Shown here in pieces: positions 38,126-47,797 of a stretch of DNA of 64,000 nucleotides. The first letter of the stretch is position 1; every line of letters begins with the position of its first letter. Below the pieces are notes generated by a model. That model saw nothing but the letters and a program-made list of their open reading frames with translations, had not been told where the DNA came from and made no database searches. The DNA lies in the NCBI RefSeq assembly GCF_013391405.1, contig NZ_JACBFD010000013.1, forward strand, positions 1 to 64,000. The letters are read 5' to 3'. Position numbers and translations under genes: made by a program. The stretch comes from Staphylococcus sp. GSSP0090. Lineage in GTDB: Bacteria > Bacillota > Bacilli > Staphylococcales > Staphylococcaceae.

Positions 38126-38275
38126 TTAGTTCCCTATTTCTAGGGATTCACCTCCATAGTTCGTGTCACAAAAGGTGACCGAACATAAGTATTTTTATTA
38201 TGATACATGATTATGTTGAATACTAAATCCTCCCCATTGCGACACCTCCCTAAAAATACGCATTTCTTTCATTTT
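38126..38275 (-). promoter_or_regulatory. Structured 5' leader of the mpfA-like gene with two mini-ORFs
   Basis: On the minus strand the order is: AGGGAGGTG ribosome site (38243-38251), a four-codon ORF ATG-GGG-AGG-ATT-TAG (38223-38237), the hairpin GTTCGGTCAC/GTGACACGAAC, a second ORF ATG-GAG-GTG-AAT-CCC-TAG (38140-38157), then the hairpin TCCCTA-GAAA-TAGGGA (38131-38146), which covers the AGGGA ribosome site of the main TTG start. The stop codon of the second ORF lies in the left arm of that hairpin. It fits neither the M-box nor the yybP-ykoY consensus that I know. Confidence 0.45.
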
Positions 38276-38417
38276 ATCATAATGGATACGATTCTTGTTA
38301 TTTACATGCTTAATAATTCATTATTCTAACATAACATTTAAACTTAAATAACAACTCAAGTCAACTTTCGTAATTTATGCCTTTTTTAAATTAATTTATA
38401 AAACGTTTATGACTACT

Positions 38418-39584
38418 TTAAAGAACGATTTTAAATTTATGAAGCTTGCCAGATTTAATCGTAGCGAGCACATCTATATCGTCATTGACTATGGCGATAT
38501 CCGCATCTTTGCCAACTTTCAAGCTACCTTTTTGTTTATCGATATTTAAGGCTATGGCTTGGTTCAGACTCGTTACACGCCATAAATTTTCTAATGTATC
38601 ACCTGTAAAAGCGATTAAATTTTTCAAACCTTTGTTCATTTTTAAAATACTGCCCGCTAAGGCGCCAGACGCTAAACGTGCCTCAGATCCTTTAACAATC
38701 ACATTCTGACCACCTAAGTCATATTCACCATCTGGCATGCCTTTCGCTCTCATAGCATCTGTGATTAAAAAGAAGCGTTCATTCCCTTTTTGTTTATATG
38801 CAATTTTAACTGCTGCTGGATGTGAATGAATACCATCAACAATCAGTTCCGTACTTAATTGATCATTTAACCAAGCTGCACCAAAAACACCCGGCTCACG
38901 ATGTTCAAATGATGTGCCCGCATTATAGAGATGTGTGACATGTTTCGCACCGTGTGCAACAGCATCATTCACTTCATCAAAAGTAGCTACTGTATGCCCA
39001 ATAGAAAATTGAATATCTTTATGTAAAGCCTTTAGTGTGTCGTTCGCTCCTTCAACTTCTGGAGCAAAGGTAATGACTTTAATTTGATGATTAGCTGCAA
39101 CTTGAAATTGTTCAACTTTTGCTATACTAGGTCTTTGAACATATGCTGGATTTTGTGCACCTACTTTATGTTCAGATATAAACGGACCCTCTAAATGCAC
39201 ACCAACAATCGTTGCCGCATTATATTGATCTTGTACTTTTTGATAATCTACAATATTTTCTAATGCTTTCGTTATATTTTCATCAGATTGTGTCATCGTT
39301 GTAGCAAGATAACTCGTAGTCCCTTCTGATAAAAGTGATTCGGATAAATGTTTCAAACCATCATGCGAAGCATCCATAGCATCTTCTCCGTAACCACCAT
39401 GCATATGAATATCTATAAATCCGGGTAAAATATGTTGACCACGTGCATCAATCGTTGTTAAATCTCCTTGATATTCACCAGGTTCAATACTATCTATTTT
39501 GTCATTTTTAATTACGATATATCCTTGCTTTATTGTTCCTGTTTCAGTATAAATCCGTCCATTTTCAATAACATATTCACTCAT
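38418..39584 (-). CDS. nagA: N-acetylglucosamine-6-phosphate deacetylase NagA
   Basis: Amidohydrolase that removes acetate from GlcNAc-6-phosphate in amino-sugar and cell-wall recycling, 388 aa. Metal and catalytic segments are present: GFIDIHMHGGYGEDAMD, GVHLEGPFIS, SIGHTVATFDEV, THLYNAG, and DAMRAKGMPDGEY with the catalytic Asp. The start is MSEYVIENGRI. No nagB is adjacent. It is a separate transcription unit upstream of the mpfA-like gene, and I see no clear terminator between them. Confidence 0.93.
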   Translation of the reverse strand: MSEYVIENGRIYTETGTIKQGYIVIKNDKIDSIEPGEYQGDLTTIDARGQHILPGFIDIHMHGGYGEDAMDASHDGLKHLSESLLSEGTTSYLATTMTQSDENITKALENIVDYQKVQDQYNAATIVGVHLEGPFISEHKVGAQNPAYVQRPSIAKVEQFQVAANHQIKVITFAPEVEGANDTLKALHKDIQFSIGHTVATFDEVNDAVAHGAKHVTHLYNAGTSFEHREPGVFGAAWLNDQLSTELIVDGIHSHPAAVKIAYKQKGNERFFLITDAMRAKGMPDGEYDLGGQNVIVKGSEARLASGALAGSILKMNKGLKNLIAFTGDTLENLWRVTSLNQAIALNIDKQKGSLKVGKDADIAIVNDDIDVLATIKSGKLHKFKIVL

Positions 39585-39703
39585 TTTTTCTACCTTCTTT
39601 ACATTTATTTACGCTATTCTTCTTTAGTGCACTCTTTATTCATATTTTACCAAAAGCAGTGATATTATTATATTCAAAAGTTTTTAATCCTAAATTGCAT
39701 AAA

Positions 39704-39751
39704 ACAAAAAAGCCAGAAATCGACTCATTACATGAGACGTTTCTGACTTTG
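39704..39751 (-). terminator. fruRKA terminator
   Basis: AAAGCCAGAAA pairs with TTTCTGACTTT around a loop containing CTCAT/ATGAG. TTTTTT follows on the minus strand. Confidence 0.85.
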
Positions 39752-39775
39752 CTAATCTATCGCTATAAACCTTTC

Positions 39776-41719
39776 TTACTCATTCATAGCTTCTGAAGTT
39801 TGTATTTCAGCTTGTGTTAATTTTGGTTTCAATAAACCATAAATGATTGCTGCTACTATCGAACCGATAATAATTGCGATAAGTGATTGCAGTACATGAC
39901 CAAAGTCTGTACCTAAGATGACGATGATACCTCCATGTGGTGCTTGTATAGAAGAACCAAGTCCTAACGCAATGGCACCAGCCACACCTGAGCCAACCAT
40001 CATGGATGGGATCACTCTTAATGGATCAGCAGCTGCAAATGGAATGGCACCTTCTGTAATAAAGGACAATCCCATAACATAGTTCGGTACAATAGATCCT
40101 TTTTGTTCTTTGGTGAATTTTTTACGGAAGATTAACATCGCTGTTGCAATAGCAAGTGGCGGCACCATACCACCAATCATCGCTGCTGTGATAGGGGCTG
40201 CGTTGCCTTCTGTTAACGCAGCTACAGAGAATACATATGCCGCTTTATTAAACGGACCTCCCATATCAATTGCCATCATTGCACCGACTACTAATCCGAG
40301 TAACATAATATTCGTGCCTGATAAACTTTGTAAACCATTCAATAATGTATTATTCAACCAAGAAGCAGGAGGATTAATAATGTAAATCATAAGCAAACCA
40401 GTAATAGATACTGACAATACTGGGAATATTAATGTTGGTTTCAAACCTTCTAATGATTGTGGCATACCACTTGTTAATTTCTTAATACCTAATGTTAAGT
40501 AACCTGCTAAGAAACCTGCAATGATACCACCGATAAATCCAGAATCTCCATTACTAGCAAGTAAACCACCTACAAGCCCTGCAGCAAAACCTGGTTTATC
40601 TGCAATACTACGCGCAATGTAACCAGCAAGAATAGGAATGATAAACATGAACGCACTCTTGTTACCTATATTCCATAATTGCTCAGCAAATGCATTATAT
40701 TCTGAACTTTTTGGATCAAATGAATTAGCGCCAAATAAGAATGCGATTGCCATTAAAATACCACCAGCAATAACAAGTGGTAACATATTAGAAACACCAT
40801 TCATCAAGTGTTTATAAATCGTTTTACCTACACCTTGCTTCTCATTACTTGCTGCACCTGTATTTGCTGTGCTACCATTTTTAGCTACAAATGGTTTACG
40901 TGAAGTATCTTGAGCTAAATGAATTAATTCTTCTGGACGCTTAATCCCATCTGCTACTGGAACTTCCACGACATTTTTACCATCGAAACGATCGGTTTCA
41001 ACATGCACATCTGCTGCTACAATCACGCCTGTAGCGTTTTTGATATCTTCGTCAGTCAGATGATTCTTAATGCCTCCTGAACCATTTGTTTCTACTTTTA
41101 TTTTAACGTTCATTTTTTCAGCTTGTTTTTTCAAAGCATCACGTGCCATATACGTATGTGCGATACCCGTTGGGCACGCTGTTACAGCTAAAATGTACGG
41201 TTCGTTTGAATCCGTTGTTGAAGCAGCAGCTCCTTGAGCTTCAGCGGCTTCCTCTTCCGTCGCTTCATCATCCGCTTTATCAATAATGCTAAGCACTTCT
41301 TCTGGTGAATCAGCATGTAATAATGATGCTCTTACATTTTCATCCATCAGAATGCCTGATAATTTAGCCAAAGCATCTAAATGTGTTTGTGCGCCGCCTT
41401 CAGGTGCTGCAATCATAAAGAATAAATGTGCTGGTTGCATATCCAAACTTTGATAATCCACACCTTCTTTAGACTTACCAAATGCGATTGCAGGTGTATT
41501 AACTGCAGCAACTTTAGCGTGTGGAATCGCTATACCTTCACCAATACCTGTTGTACTTTGTGATTCGCGATTATGAATTGCTTCTTTAAAACTTGTTATA
41601 TCATTCAATTTACCTGCTTGATTAAGCTGATCGACTAATACATCAATGACGCCATTTTTGTCTGAAGCTGTTAAATCCATAGCGATTGTATCTTTTGTTA
41701 ATAACTCAGTAATTCTCAT
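39776..41719 (-). CDS. fruA: Fructose PTS enzyme IIABC FruA
   Basis: Single-chain fructose permease, 647 aa. The IIA domain (about 1-145) has the phosphorylated histidine in GIAIPHAKVAA; the IIB domain (about 165-265) has the active cysteine in AVTACPTGIAHTYMA; the IIC membrane domain (about 300-630) has NPPASWL and PHGGI. It imports fructose as fructose-1-phosphate, which FruK then phosphorylates. ATG 41719 (MRITELLT) follows GGTGGGAGTG; a GTG five codons earlier is less likely. It overlaps fruK by 14 bp. Confidence 0.94.
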   Translation of the reverse strand: MRITELLTKDTIAMDLTASDKNGVIDVLVDQLNQAGKLNDITSFKEAIHNRESQSTTGIGEGIAIPHAKVAAVNTPAIAFGKSKEGVDYQSLDMQPAHLFFMIAAPEGGAQTHLDALAKLSGILMDENVRASLLHADSPEEVLSIIDKADDEATEEEAAEAQGAAASTTDSNEPYILAVTACPTGIAHTYMARDALKKQAEKMNVKIKVETNGSGGIKNHLTDEDIKNATGVIVAADVHVETDRFDGKNVVEVPVADGIKRPEELIHLAQDTSRKPFVAKNGSTANTGAASNEKQGVGKTIYKHLMNGVSNMLPLVIAGGILMAIAFLFGANSFDPKSSEYNAFAEQLWNIGNKSAFMFIIPILAGYIARSIADKPGFAAGLVGGLLASNGDSGFIGGIIAGFLAGYLTLGIKKLTSGMPQSLEGLKPTLIFPVLSVSITGLLMIYIINPPASWLNNTLLNGLQSLSGTNIMLLGLVVGAMMAIDMGGPFNKAAYVFSVAALTEGNAAPITAAMIGGMVPPLAIATAMLIFRKKFTKEQKGSIVPNYVMGLSFITEGAIPFAAADPLRVIPSMMVGSGVAGAIALGLGSSIQAPHGGIIVILGTDFGHVLQSLIAIIIGSIVAAIIYGLLKPKLTQAEIQTSEAMNE

Positions 41720-42644
41720 GTGACTCACTCCCACCTATTGTCGTAATAACGACTTGTTTTTTAATATCTTCAATTGCTATTGCTGTTGCCAAATCATCGT
41801 TAAATGCTGTTGCCGTCCCAGCAGACACTGCTTGTTTAAAAGCTTCTTTAATTGGTAATCCTGCCTCAAGACCTGCAACCATGCCAGCAACCGTACTATC
41901 TCCCGAGCCCACTGTATTAACAACGTGACCATTCGGTACAATTGCTTTCAAGCTCTGTTGCGCATCGACATAAACTGCACCTTCACCACCTAATGAAATG
42001 ATGACCGATTGCGCGCCTCTTTTTAATATTTCACCGGCATACTTGATAACATCTTGATCAGTTTCAATCGTCGTGTTAAACATCACTTCTAATTCGTCTT
42101 TATTTGGTTTAATAAATAAAGGACGATAACTCAATACAGATTCAACTAAATCTTTTTCTGCATCTACGACTAATTTTGCACCCGTTGTGTTAGTAATTTT
42201 AGCAATTTGTTCATATGCATCATTTGGTACACTTTTCGGAATACTTCCTGCAACGATAACTGTATCTTCTTCTGAAGTTTTTTTAATTTGTGTTAAAAGT
42301 GTTTCGAACTGTTCCTCTGTTATTTGTGGTCCAGGTGCATTAATTTCTGTTTCTTTACCTGTTTTTAATTTGACATTAATCCTTGTATCTTCATTAACTT
42401 GTACAAAATTTGTACCTATATCTGATTGTGCTAATGTTTCTGCGATAAATTGCCCTGGAAAACCACCCGCAAATCCAAGTACTGTTGATGGTACATCCAG
42501 TGTTTTCAGCACTCTTGATACATTAATGCCTTTACCGCCTGCAAATTTATATGTTTCCGTGGCGCGATTCAATCCATTAAGTTCAAAATCATTTGCGAAC
42601 ATAATGTAGTCAATAGAAGGATTAAAAGTTACCGTATAAATCAT
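41706..42644 (-). CDS. fruK: 1-phosphofructokinase FruK
   Basis: PfkB-family kinase, 312 aa, converting fructose-1-phosphate to fructose-1,6-bisphosphate. Family motifs are FNPSIDYIM at the N-terminus, GGKGINVSRVLKTLD, and the C-terminal anion hole GHVVNTVGSGDSTVAGMVAG. It overlaps fruR by 4 bp and fruA by 14 bp. Confidence rests on the PfkB motifs together with the fru operon context. Confidence 0.93.
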   Translation of the reverse strand: MIYTVTFNPSIDYIMFANDFELNGLNRATETYKFAGGKGINVSRVLKTLDVPSTVLGFAGGFPGQFIAETLAQSDIGTNFVQVNEDTRINVKLKTGKETEINAPGPQITEEQFETLLTQIKKTSEEDTVIVAGSIPKSVPNDAYEQIAKITNTTGAKLVVDAEKDLVESVLSYRPLFIKPNKDELEVMFNTTIETDQDVIKYAGEILKRGAQSVIISLGGEGAVYVDAQQSLKAIVPNGHVVNTVGSGDSTVAGMVAGLEAGLPIKEAFKQAVSAGTATAFNDDLATAIAIEDIKKQVVITTIGGSESHENY

Positions 42645-43399
42645 AATGTTCCTCCAATAAAATTATATTGACCAGCAAACAGATGAAATTGTTTACGCGC
42701 TTGTGCCTTTTTAGAAGTGATAATCGAAACGCCTTCTTCTAAAGGTACATGTGCAAAATAAACTTTCTCGTATTTATCATGGTCTATCAATACATAAACT
42801 TGTGTGCCTAATTGCATGGCATGATGTTTTATAATAGCTTCTTGTTCATCTGGCGTCGTCAAACCGTATTGCAAATCAATACCATTCATTCCTAAAAAAA
42901 CTTTATCAAATCGATAACGATGCAATGTTTCAATAGCACTCGCACCCACTGTCGCAAATGTGGTAGATTTGACTTCACCACCGATAATCAGTGTTCTGAT
43001 GCCATGCTTTAATAGTTCTTCAACATGTGTTAGGCCATTTGTGACAACAATGATGTCACTTGCTTTGATATAAGGAATCATTTCCAAAGTTGTCGATCCC
43101 GCATCTAAAAACACACAATCTCGATCTTCAATTTGACTGGCTGCTAGCCTACCAATTTCTTGTTTTTCTCTTAAATTGGTACTTCTTTTATCCGCCAAAT
43201 TAGGTTCTAATGCAGATGATTGATTTAGCGTTGCACCTCCATGTACTCTTTTGAGTTTCCCGAATTGTTGTAATTTTGATAAATCACGACGAATTGTTGA
43301 CGCGCTGCAACCTGTGCGTTCAATTAATTCTTGTAATGTTAAAAAATCTTTTTTTGACAATTCAGTCAAAATTAATTCATGGCGTTTTTCCGTTATCAT
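42641..43399 (-). CDS. fruR: DeoR-family repressor of the fructose operon
   Basis: 252 residues. The N-terminal winged helix (ERTGCSASTIRRDLSKL) matches the DeoR recognition helix; the C-terminal sugar-phosphate sensor domain has FLDAGSTTLEMI, GGEVKSTTFATVG and FLGMNGIDLQYGLTTPDEQEA. It is the first gene of fruRKA and is predicted to repress the operon until fructose-1-phosphate appears. A candidate catabolite-control site lies just upstream. Confidence 0.93.
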   Translation of the reverse strand: MITEKRHELILTELSKKDFLTLQELIERTGCSASTIRRDLSKLQQFGKLKRVHGGATLNQSSALEPNLADKRSTNLREKQEIGRLAASQIEDRDCVFLDAGSTTLEMIPYIKASDIIVVTNGLTHVEELLKHGIRTLIIGGEVKSTTFATVGASAIETLHRYRFDKVFLGMNGIDLQYGLTTPDEQEAIIKHHAMQLGTQVYVLIDHDKYEKVYFAHVPLEEGVSIITSKKAQARKQFHLFAGQYNFIGGTL

Positions 43400-43428
43400 C
43401 GCTTCACCTCATCTCAATGCCATTATAA

Positions 43429-43443
43429 TGTTTACGCTTTCTT
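43429..43443 (-). promoter_or_regulatory. Candidate cre site of fruRKA
   Basis: On the minus strand AAGAAAGCGTAAACA matches the cre consensus WTGNAANCGNWNNCW with one mismatch. It lies about 30-45 bp upstream of the fruR start, so CcpA could repress the operon when glucose is present. Confidence 0.55.
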
Positions 43444-43780
43444 ATTTCAATCATTTTTTACCAAAAACAATCAAAAACAGTCATAAATACGATGATATCT
43501 TCACTTATTTGCCATTATTTTAGTTGTAAAGGTTCTCACTTAAACGAATATACTACTGAGCTAACCTGTATATATCATCACTCACAACATACTTACGTTA
43601 TATTTCATAAACAATCATTCTGTTTAATATAATGAATCCAATGAAATATCCTATATAGTCAACTCAAAAAATTCCCGCATATACTATGTGTGTACTACTT
43701 TATCAATCTATAATCTCTATGCAAAAAAAGACGGAAAACACTATATAAACATAGCTTTCCGTCTTTCACTTATAAATATG
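43444..43780. other. Intergenic region between fruR and ybaK
   Basis: No gene is seen. The right end carries a strong hairpin at 43723-43766 (AGACGGAAA/TTTCCGTCT with A- and T-runs), which terminates ybaK on the minus strand. Confidence 0.75.
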
Positions 43781-44260
43781 CTATTCATGTATAACTTGTA
43801 CAACCTTTGCATTGGTGGCATTGATTAAATCCGTAATGCCTATTTTAATTTGCGTACCACGTTCACCACCACTTATATAAATCGTGTTGAGGGCCATAGC
43901 TTGTTGATCAATTATAGTTGGGAACTGTCGTTTCATACCGATAGGTGAACAACCACCTCTAACATATCCTGTGACTTTTTTTAAATCATCGAGTGGCATT
44001 AAATGCAATTTCTTTTCACCAACTGCTTGTGCTGCTGCTTTCATATCTAAAGATGCTCGAACCGGAATGACAAATACAAAATGTGCATGATTGGTATTTT
44101 CAAGTACAAGTGTTTTATATACTTGAGTGGCATCAACGCCTACCTTTTGAGCTACACTTTCACCATCCATATGCGTTTCTGAAACATCATATGTATTCAC
44201 TTCATAAGAGATATTGCTACGATCAAGCATTCTCATCGCATTAGTTTTCTTTTGTTTCAT
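43781..44260 (-). CDS. ybaK: Cys-tRNA(Pro) deacylase YbaK/EbsC
   Basis: Trans-editing protein that removes mischarged amino acids, classically Cys, from tRNA(Pro). 159 aa from ATG 44260 (MKQKKTNAMRML), preceded by GGAGTG; a longer frame to 44308 lacks a ribosome site. Family segments are YKTLVLENTNHAHFVFVIPV, DMKAAAQAVGEKKLHLM and GYVRGGCSPIGMKRQFPT. Single gene with its own terminator, close behind galU on the same strand. Confidence 0.9.
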   Translation of the reverse strand: MKQKKTNAMRMLDRSNISYEVNTYDVSETHMDGESVAQKVGVDATQVYKTLVLENTNHAHFVFVIPVRASLDMKAAAQAVGEKKLHLMPLDDLKKVTGYVRGGCSPIGMKRQFPTIIDQQAMALNTIYISGGERGTQIKIGITDLINATNAKVVQVIHE

Positions 44261-44340
44261 TCTTTGTTCACTCCATAAGACCTTTCTAAAGTTGTGTTTT
44301 GCTATCATTTTTCATCACTATTTAAGCAATTTATCTAAGG

Positions 44341-45219
44341 TTATTTCAAATTCAGATTTTTTATAAAATCAACTAAATCATCATGCATAGATTCATCTTT
44401 TAAAGCATATTCTATCGTCGTTTTCACGAAACCTAATTTTTCACCAACATCATAGCGGTCCCCTTCAAAATCATATGCATAGACTTGATCTTCTCTATTC
44501 AAGCGTTCTATCGCATCTGTAAGTTGAATTTCTCCACCTGCCCCTTCACCTTGTGTAGCTAAATAATCAAATATGTCAGCAGTTAAGACATAACGTCCCA
44601 TAATGGCTAAATTTGAAGGCGCTGTACCTTGTTTTGGTTTTTCTACAAATTCATTCACTTCATATTTTCTACCAAACTTTTGCAGTGGATCAATAATACC
44701 ATAACGATGCGTTTGTGCTTCATCAACCTCTTGAACACCTATGACAGATTTCCCTGTCTCTTCGTAAGCTTCAATCAGTTGTTTGATTGCCGGGCTATCT
44801 GATTCAACGATATCATCACCCAATAAGACAGCAAATGGTTCATCACCAATAAATTGTCTCGCTGAATAAATTGCATGACCAAGCCCTTTTTGTTCTTTTT
44901 GTCGAACATAAAAAATATTTGCTAGTTCTGTAGAATATTTAACTTTTTCTAATAAATCTGTTTTACCTTTTTCTTGAAGAATCATTTCTAATTCTTTTTG
45001 ATTATCAAAATGATCTTCAATCGCACGTTTGTGTTTACCTGTAACTATAATAATGTCTTCGATGCCTGCACTTGCGGCTTCTTCTACTATATATTGAATC
45101 GTGGGTTTATCTAAAATAGGCAACATCTCTTTTGGCATGGCCTTCGTAGCTGGTAAAAAACGCGTACCTAATCCAGCAGCCGGTATGATTGCTTTCTTTA
45201 TTTTTCTCAAAACGTTCAT
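44341..45219 (-). CDS. galU: UTP-glucose-1-phosphate uridylyltransferase (GalU/GtaB)
   Basis: Makes UDP-glucose for glycolipid anchors and surface polymers, 292 aa. The nucleotide site is [25 protein letters not shown]; later come [27 protein letters not shown] and [15 protein letters not shown]. Start choice: ATG 45219 (MNVLRKIKK) with AGGA at a suitable distance, or TTG 45210, for which AGGATG would be the ribosome site. UDP-glucose feeds the lipoteichoic acid anchor made on the same membrane as LtaS. Confidence 0.92.
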   Translation of the reverse strand: MNVLRKIKKAIIPAAGLGTRFLPATKAMPKEMLPILDKPTIQYIVEEAASAGIEDIIIVTGKHKRAIEDHFDNQKELEMILQEKGKTDLLEKVKYSTELANIFYVRQKEQKGLGHAIYSARQFIGDEPFAVLLGDDIVESDSPAIKQLIEAYEETGKSVIGVQEVDEAQTHRYGIIDPLQKFGRKYEVNEFVEKPKQGTAPSNLAIMGRYVLTADIFDYLATQGEGAGGEIQLTDAIERLNREDQVYAYDFEGDRYDVGEKLGFVKTTIEYALKDESMHDDLVDFIKNLNLK

Positions 45220-45337
45220 CCTTTTCCTATATGTATTTATAGCTACTACATAAAATAAACTATCCAATGTATTGCTCATTCGTTAGTATCATCATAACAT
45301 TGATATGTATGACTTTATACTGATTTCCTCAATATAA

Positions 45338-45367
45338 AAAAGCCACACAAAATTTTTGTATGGCTTT
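45338..45367 (-). terminator. Terminator after the membrane-anchored protein gene
   Basis: AAAGCCACACAAAA pairs with TTTTTGTATGGCTTT, followed on the minus strand by TTTTTTAT. It lies just after the stop at 45372. Confidence 0.82.
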
Positions 45368-45371
45368 ACAT

Positions 45372-46118
45372 TTAATCTAATGAAGGTTGTTGTATAACAT
45401 CCCCTGATTTACTCACAACAACTTTATAATCTCTTTGTGTTTTATATTCATGAAATGTGTAGAACATGCCATCTTTAGATTCTTTAACTTTTTTCAAAAC
45501 AGCATTTTCACCTAGTTCATCTATTGCGTGTTTCTGTGCAATCACTTCAGATTCTTGAGGAGAGATAACTGAATGTTCCGGTGAGGGTTTATCACCCACT
45601 ACATACGATTTATCAAATATATTCGTTTGACCGTCTTCATTTACTGTTACTCTGTAATACGTATTTGGTTTATCTTCGTTTTTAAATGTAAAAATATAAT
45701 AGTATACGCCTTGGCAAGTGCTATCGATACCATAATCATTATATGGATTCGACTTATGATTATCATGATTTACAAGCTTTTGTGCTTTATCTAATGCTTT
45801 AGAAAATTGTGGTAAGTTGGCTTGTCCCGCCTCGTTTTCTTTCAAATCGTGCGTCGTTAATTTAGCAATAGGTTGGTAGTTTGTTGCATTATATGGCGCC
45901 TCATTTTTTTCTTCTTTCATCGCTGCTTTAATTGAATTCTTATCTTTTTGTTTTGCTTTGTCCTTAGCCTCAGCATTTTGTCCCTCAACTGAAAAACTAG
46001 AGATTGTTTCATGGACTTTTGCAAGCGCTTGTTGATTTGTAGCTATAAAAAGAAGAAAAACGAAACAGCAAGCAAGAAAGAACGCCATAATGGTTAACAT
46101 TAAATTTTTCAAGTTCAT
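45372..46118 (-). CDS. Membrane-anchored extracellular protein, hypothetical
   Basis: About 248 residues. An N-terminal membrane segment (LMLTIMAFFLACCFVFLLFIA) acts as an uncleaved anchor or signal. A Lys/Glu-rich low-complexity stretch (about 50-80) follows, then a compact domain with two repeats of the pattern ending YRVTVNEDG / YKVVVSKSGDVI, reminiscent of PepSY-like folds. Start: ATG 46118 directly follows GGGG, so the nearby TTG 46112 may be the real start. Monocistronic between galU and norA. Function unknown; its surface location is inferred. Confidence 0.7.
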   Translation of the reverse strand: MNLKNLMLTIMAFFLACCFVFLLFIATNQQALAKVHETISSFSVEGQNAEAKDKAKQKDKNSIKAAMKEEKNEAPYNATNYQPIAKLTTHDLKENEAGQANLPQFSKALDKAQKLVNHDNHKSNPYNDYGIDSTCQGVYYYIFTFKNEDKPNTYYRVTVNEDGQTNIFDKSYVVGDKPSPEHSVISPQESEVIAQKHAIDELGENAVLKKVKESKDGMFYTFHEYKTQRDYKVVVSKSGDVIQQPSLD

Positions 46119-46360
46119 CCCCTTACTTACATTTATTACATTGCTTATTATGTTAGCACAGATTATTCTACAATCACTTAAATAGAACACAACTTAAAAC
46201 AAATGTAATCTTTGTTACATGAATATTACGGAAGCACAACTTATTTAATACAACCGTCATATTATTACCCACCTTATACGATTCGTTTTTACCTTATACA
46301 ATCCTTAATAAAATGATTCATTTCCTAAAACAGTGGTTTACGATGTTCCCATTACACATA

Positions 46361-46407
46361 AAAAACCCTTCACCGTTTCTACTTTTTAGTGTTAACGGTG
46401 AAGGGTT
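46361..46407 (-). terminator. norA terminator
   Basis: AACCCTTCACCGTT (46364-46377) pairs perfectly with AACGGTGAAGGGTT (46394-46407), followed by TTTTT on the minus strand. Confidence 0.9.
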
Positions 46408-46439
46408 ATACGCATATTCAACTTGATATGATTTAAAAT

Positions 46440-47600
46440 TTAAACATTACTGTAACGTGATCTAATCATTTTTTCTATAAATATAACGAATATCCCTAAT
46501 ACCATAACGAGTACTGACATATATAATGGAAATTCAAAATTGATATCATATAATGTACCTGCTACAAGCGGTCCAATAAAGTTCCCCATACTTGTAAACG
46601 TAGAGTTTAGTCCACCAGCAAAACCTTGTCGATTTCCAGCAATATTAGAAAAATAGTTTGTTATGGCTGGTCGAATCATATCGAAACCGATAAACACGAT
46701 GAAACTAATAACCATAATTGACCAGTAGCTGTGCACAAATGTCAGCGCAAGTAAGATGATGGCAGAATAAAGTAAAGCATAAGTGATAAACGTTAATTCT
46801 TTGAAATACTTCATGAATTTATCAAAGAAGAACACTTGGAATACCGCACCTGCAATCCCACCACCAGTAATCGCGAATGAAATATCTAATGGTGAATAGT
46901 GTGCTTTATCTGCTGTGTATAATGGGAATAACGTTTCAAAAGCAGATAAGCCAAACGCAAGTACTAGCGTCAAGATAATTGGCGTAAGGAATACTTTCCA
47001 ATTAATTTTTGATAGTAGCTCTGGTTGATATTTGGTAAAACCATCTTGCGTCGTATTCTTCGGATTCTTGATTAATGTAATAGATAAAATTAATGCCACA
47101 CATCCACTAAAACCAGCAACATAGAATGGTAATCTATGAGAAAATTCTGCTAAAAATCCACCCATACCTGGTCCTAAGATGAATCCTGAATTAATAATTG
47201 CTGACATATAGCCAAAATTTTTCGCTTTATCTCTACCTACAGAAATATCAGCAATCATACCCGTTACACCTGGCATAACCATACCAGCACTAAATCCTCC
47301 TAATATTCTAGATACGATTAAAAGTGAGAACGTATGACTTGCAGCGAATAAGAATTCTGAAATTGCAAAAAGACCCAAACCGATACAAATGATCAATTTC
47401 TTCCCTAATTTATCTGCCAGCGTACCACCAAAAGGTGATATGATCATTTGCGCTAAAGCAAAGACAGCAACAAGTATACCTAAGTCACTACCTTTTAAGC
47501 CTAAGTCTTTTAAATAAACCGGTAAAACCGGAACGACTAAACCAATACCTAAAAAGACAAGAAAAATATTAAAATATAATATAATAAATTGCTTATTCAC
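46440..47600 (-). CDS. norA: Multidrug efflux transporter NorA
   Basis: Major-facilitator drug/proton antiporter that exports fluoroquinolones, biocides and dyes; 386 aa, 12 helices. Motif A is GGTLADKLGKKLII; motif C is GYMSAIINSGFILGPGMGG; the conserved end is GFAGGLNSTFTSMGNFIGPLVAG. The start is GTG 47600 (MNKQFIILYF), preceded by GGAGTGAG; a GTG three codons earlier is in frame. Sequence agrees closely with staphylococcal NorA. Known regulation by MgrA is relevant, as mgrA lies about 7 kb away. Confidence 0.93.
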   Translation of the reverse strand: MNKQFIILYFNIFLVFLGIGLVVPVLPVYLKDLGLKGSDLGILVAVFALAQMIISPFGGTLADKLGKKLIICIGLGLFAISEFLFAASHTFSLLIVSRILGGFSAGMVMPGVTGMIADISVGRDKAKNFGYMSAIINSGFILGPGMGGFLAEFSHRLPFYVAGFSGCVALILSITLIKNPKNTTQDGFTKYQPELLSKINWKVFLTPIILTLVLAFGLSAFETLFPLYTADKAHYSPLDISFAITGGGIAGAVFQVFFFDKFMKYFKELTFITYALLYSAIILLALTFVHSYWSIMVISFIVFIGFDMIRPAITNYFSNIAGNRQGFAGGLNSTFTSMGNFIGPLVAGTLYDINFEFPLYMSVLVMVLGIFVIFIEKMIRSRYSNV

Positions 47601-47797
47601 GTTTCTCACTCCATTCTTTTTTAATAATATAAATTGTTAACTCATCATAACATTGCTAAACCTTAATATTACAACATTTTATAACACTTTTATCACAAAT
47701 GACAATAAAAAAATATTCGTTATAAACACTATGATACAAACGTTTAAAAAGAACTTGTATAATAGTGGTGTAATCTATTTTAGAATGGAGGCTTCAT

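Noticed and set aside
38126-38275. M-box or yybP-ykoY riboswitch before the mpfA-like gene
   Set aside because: The conserved core sequences of those riboswitches as I know them are not present. The region is reported only as an unclassified leader.
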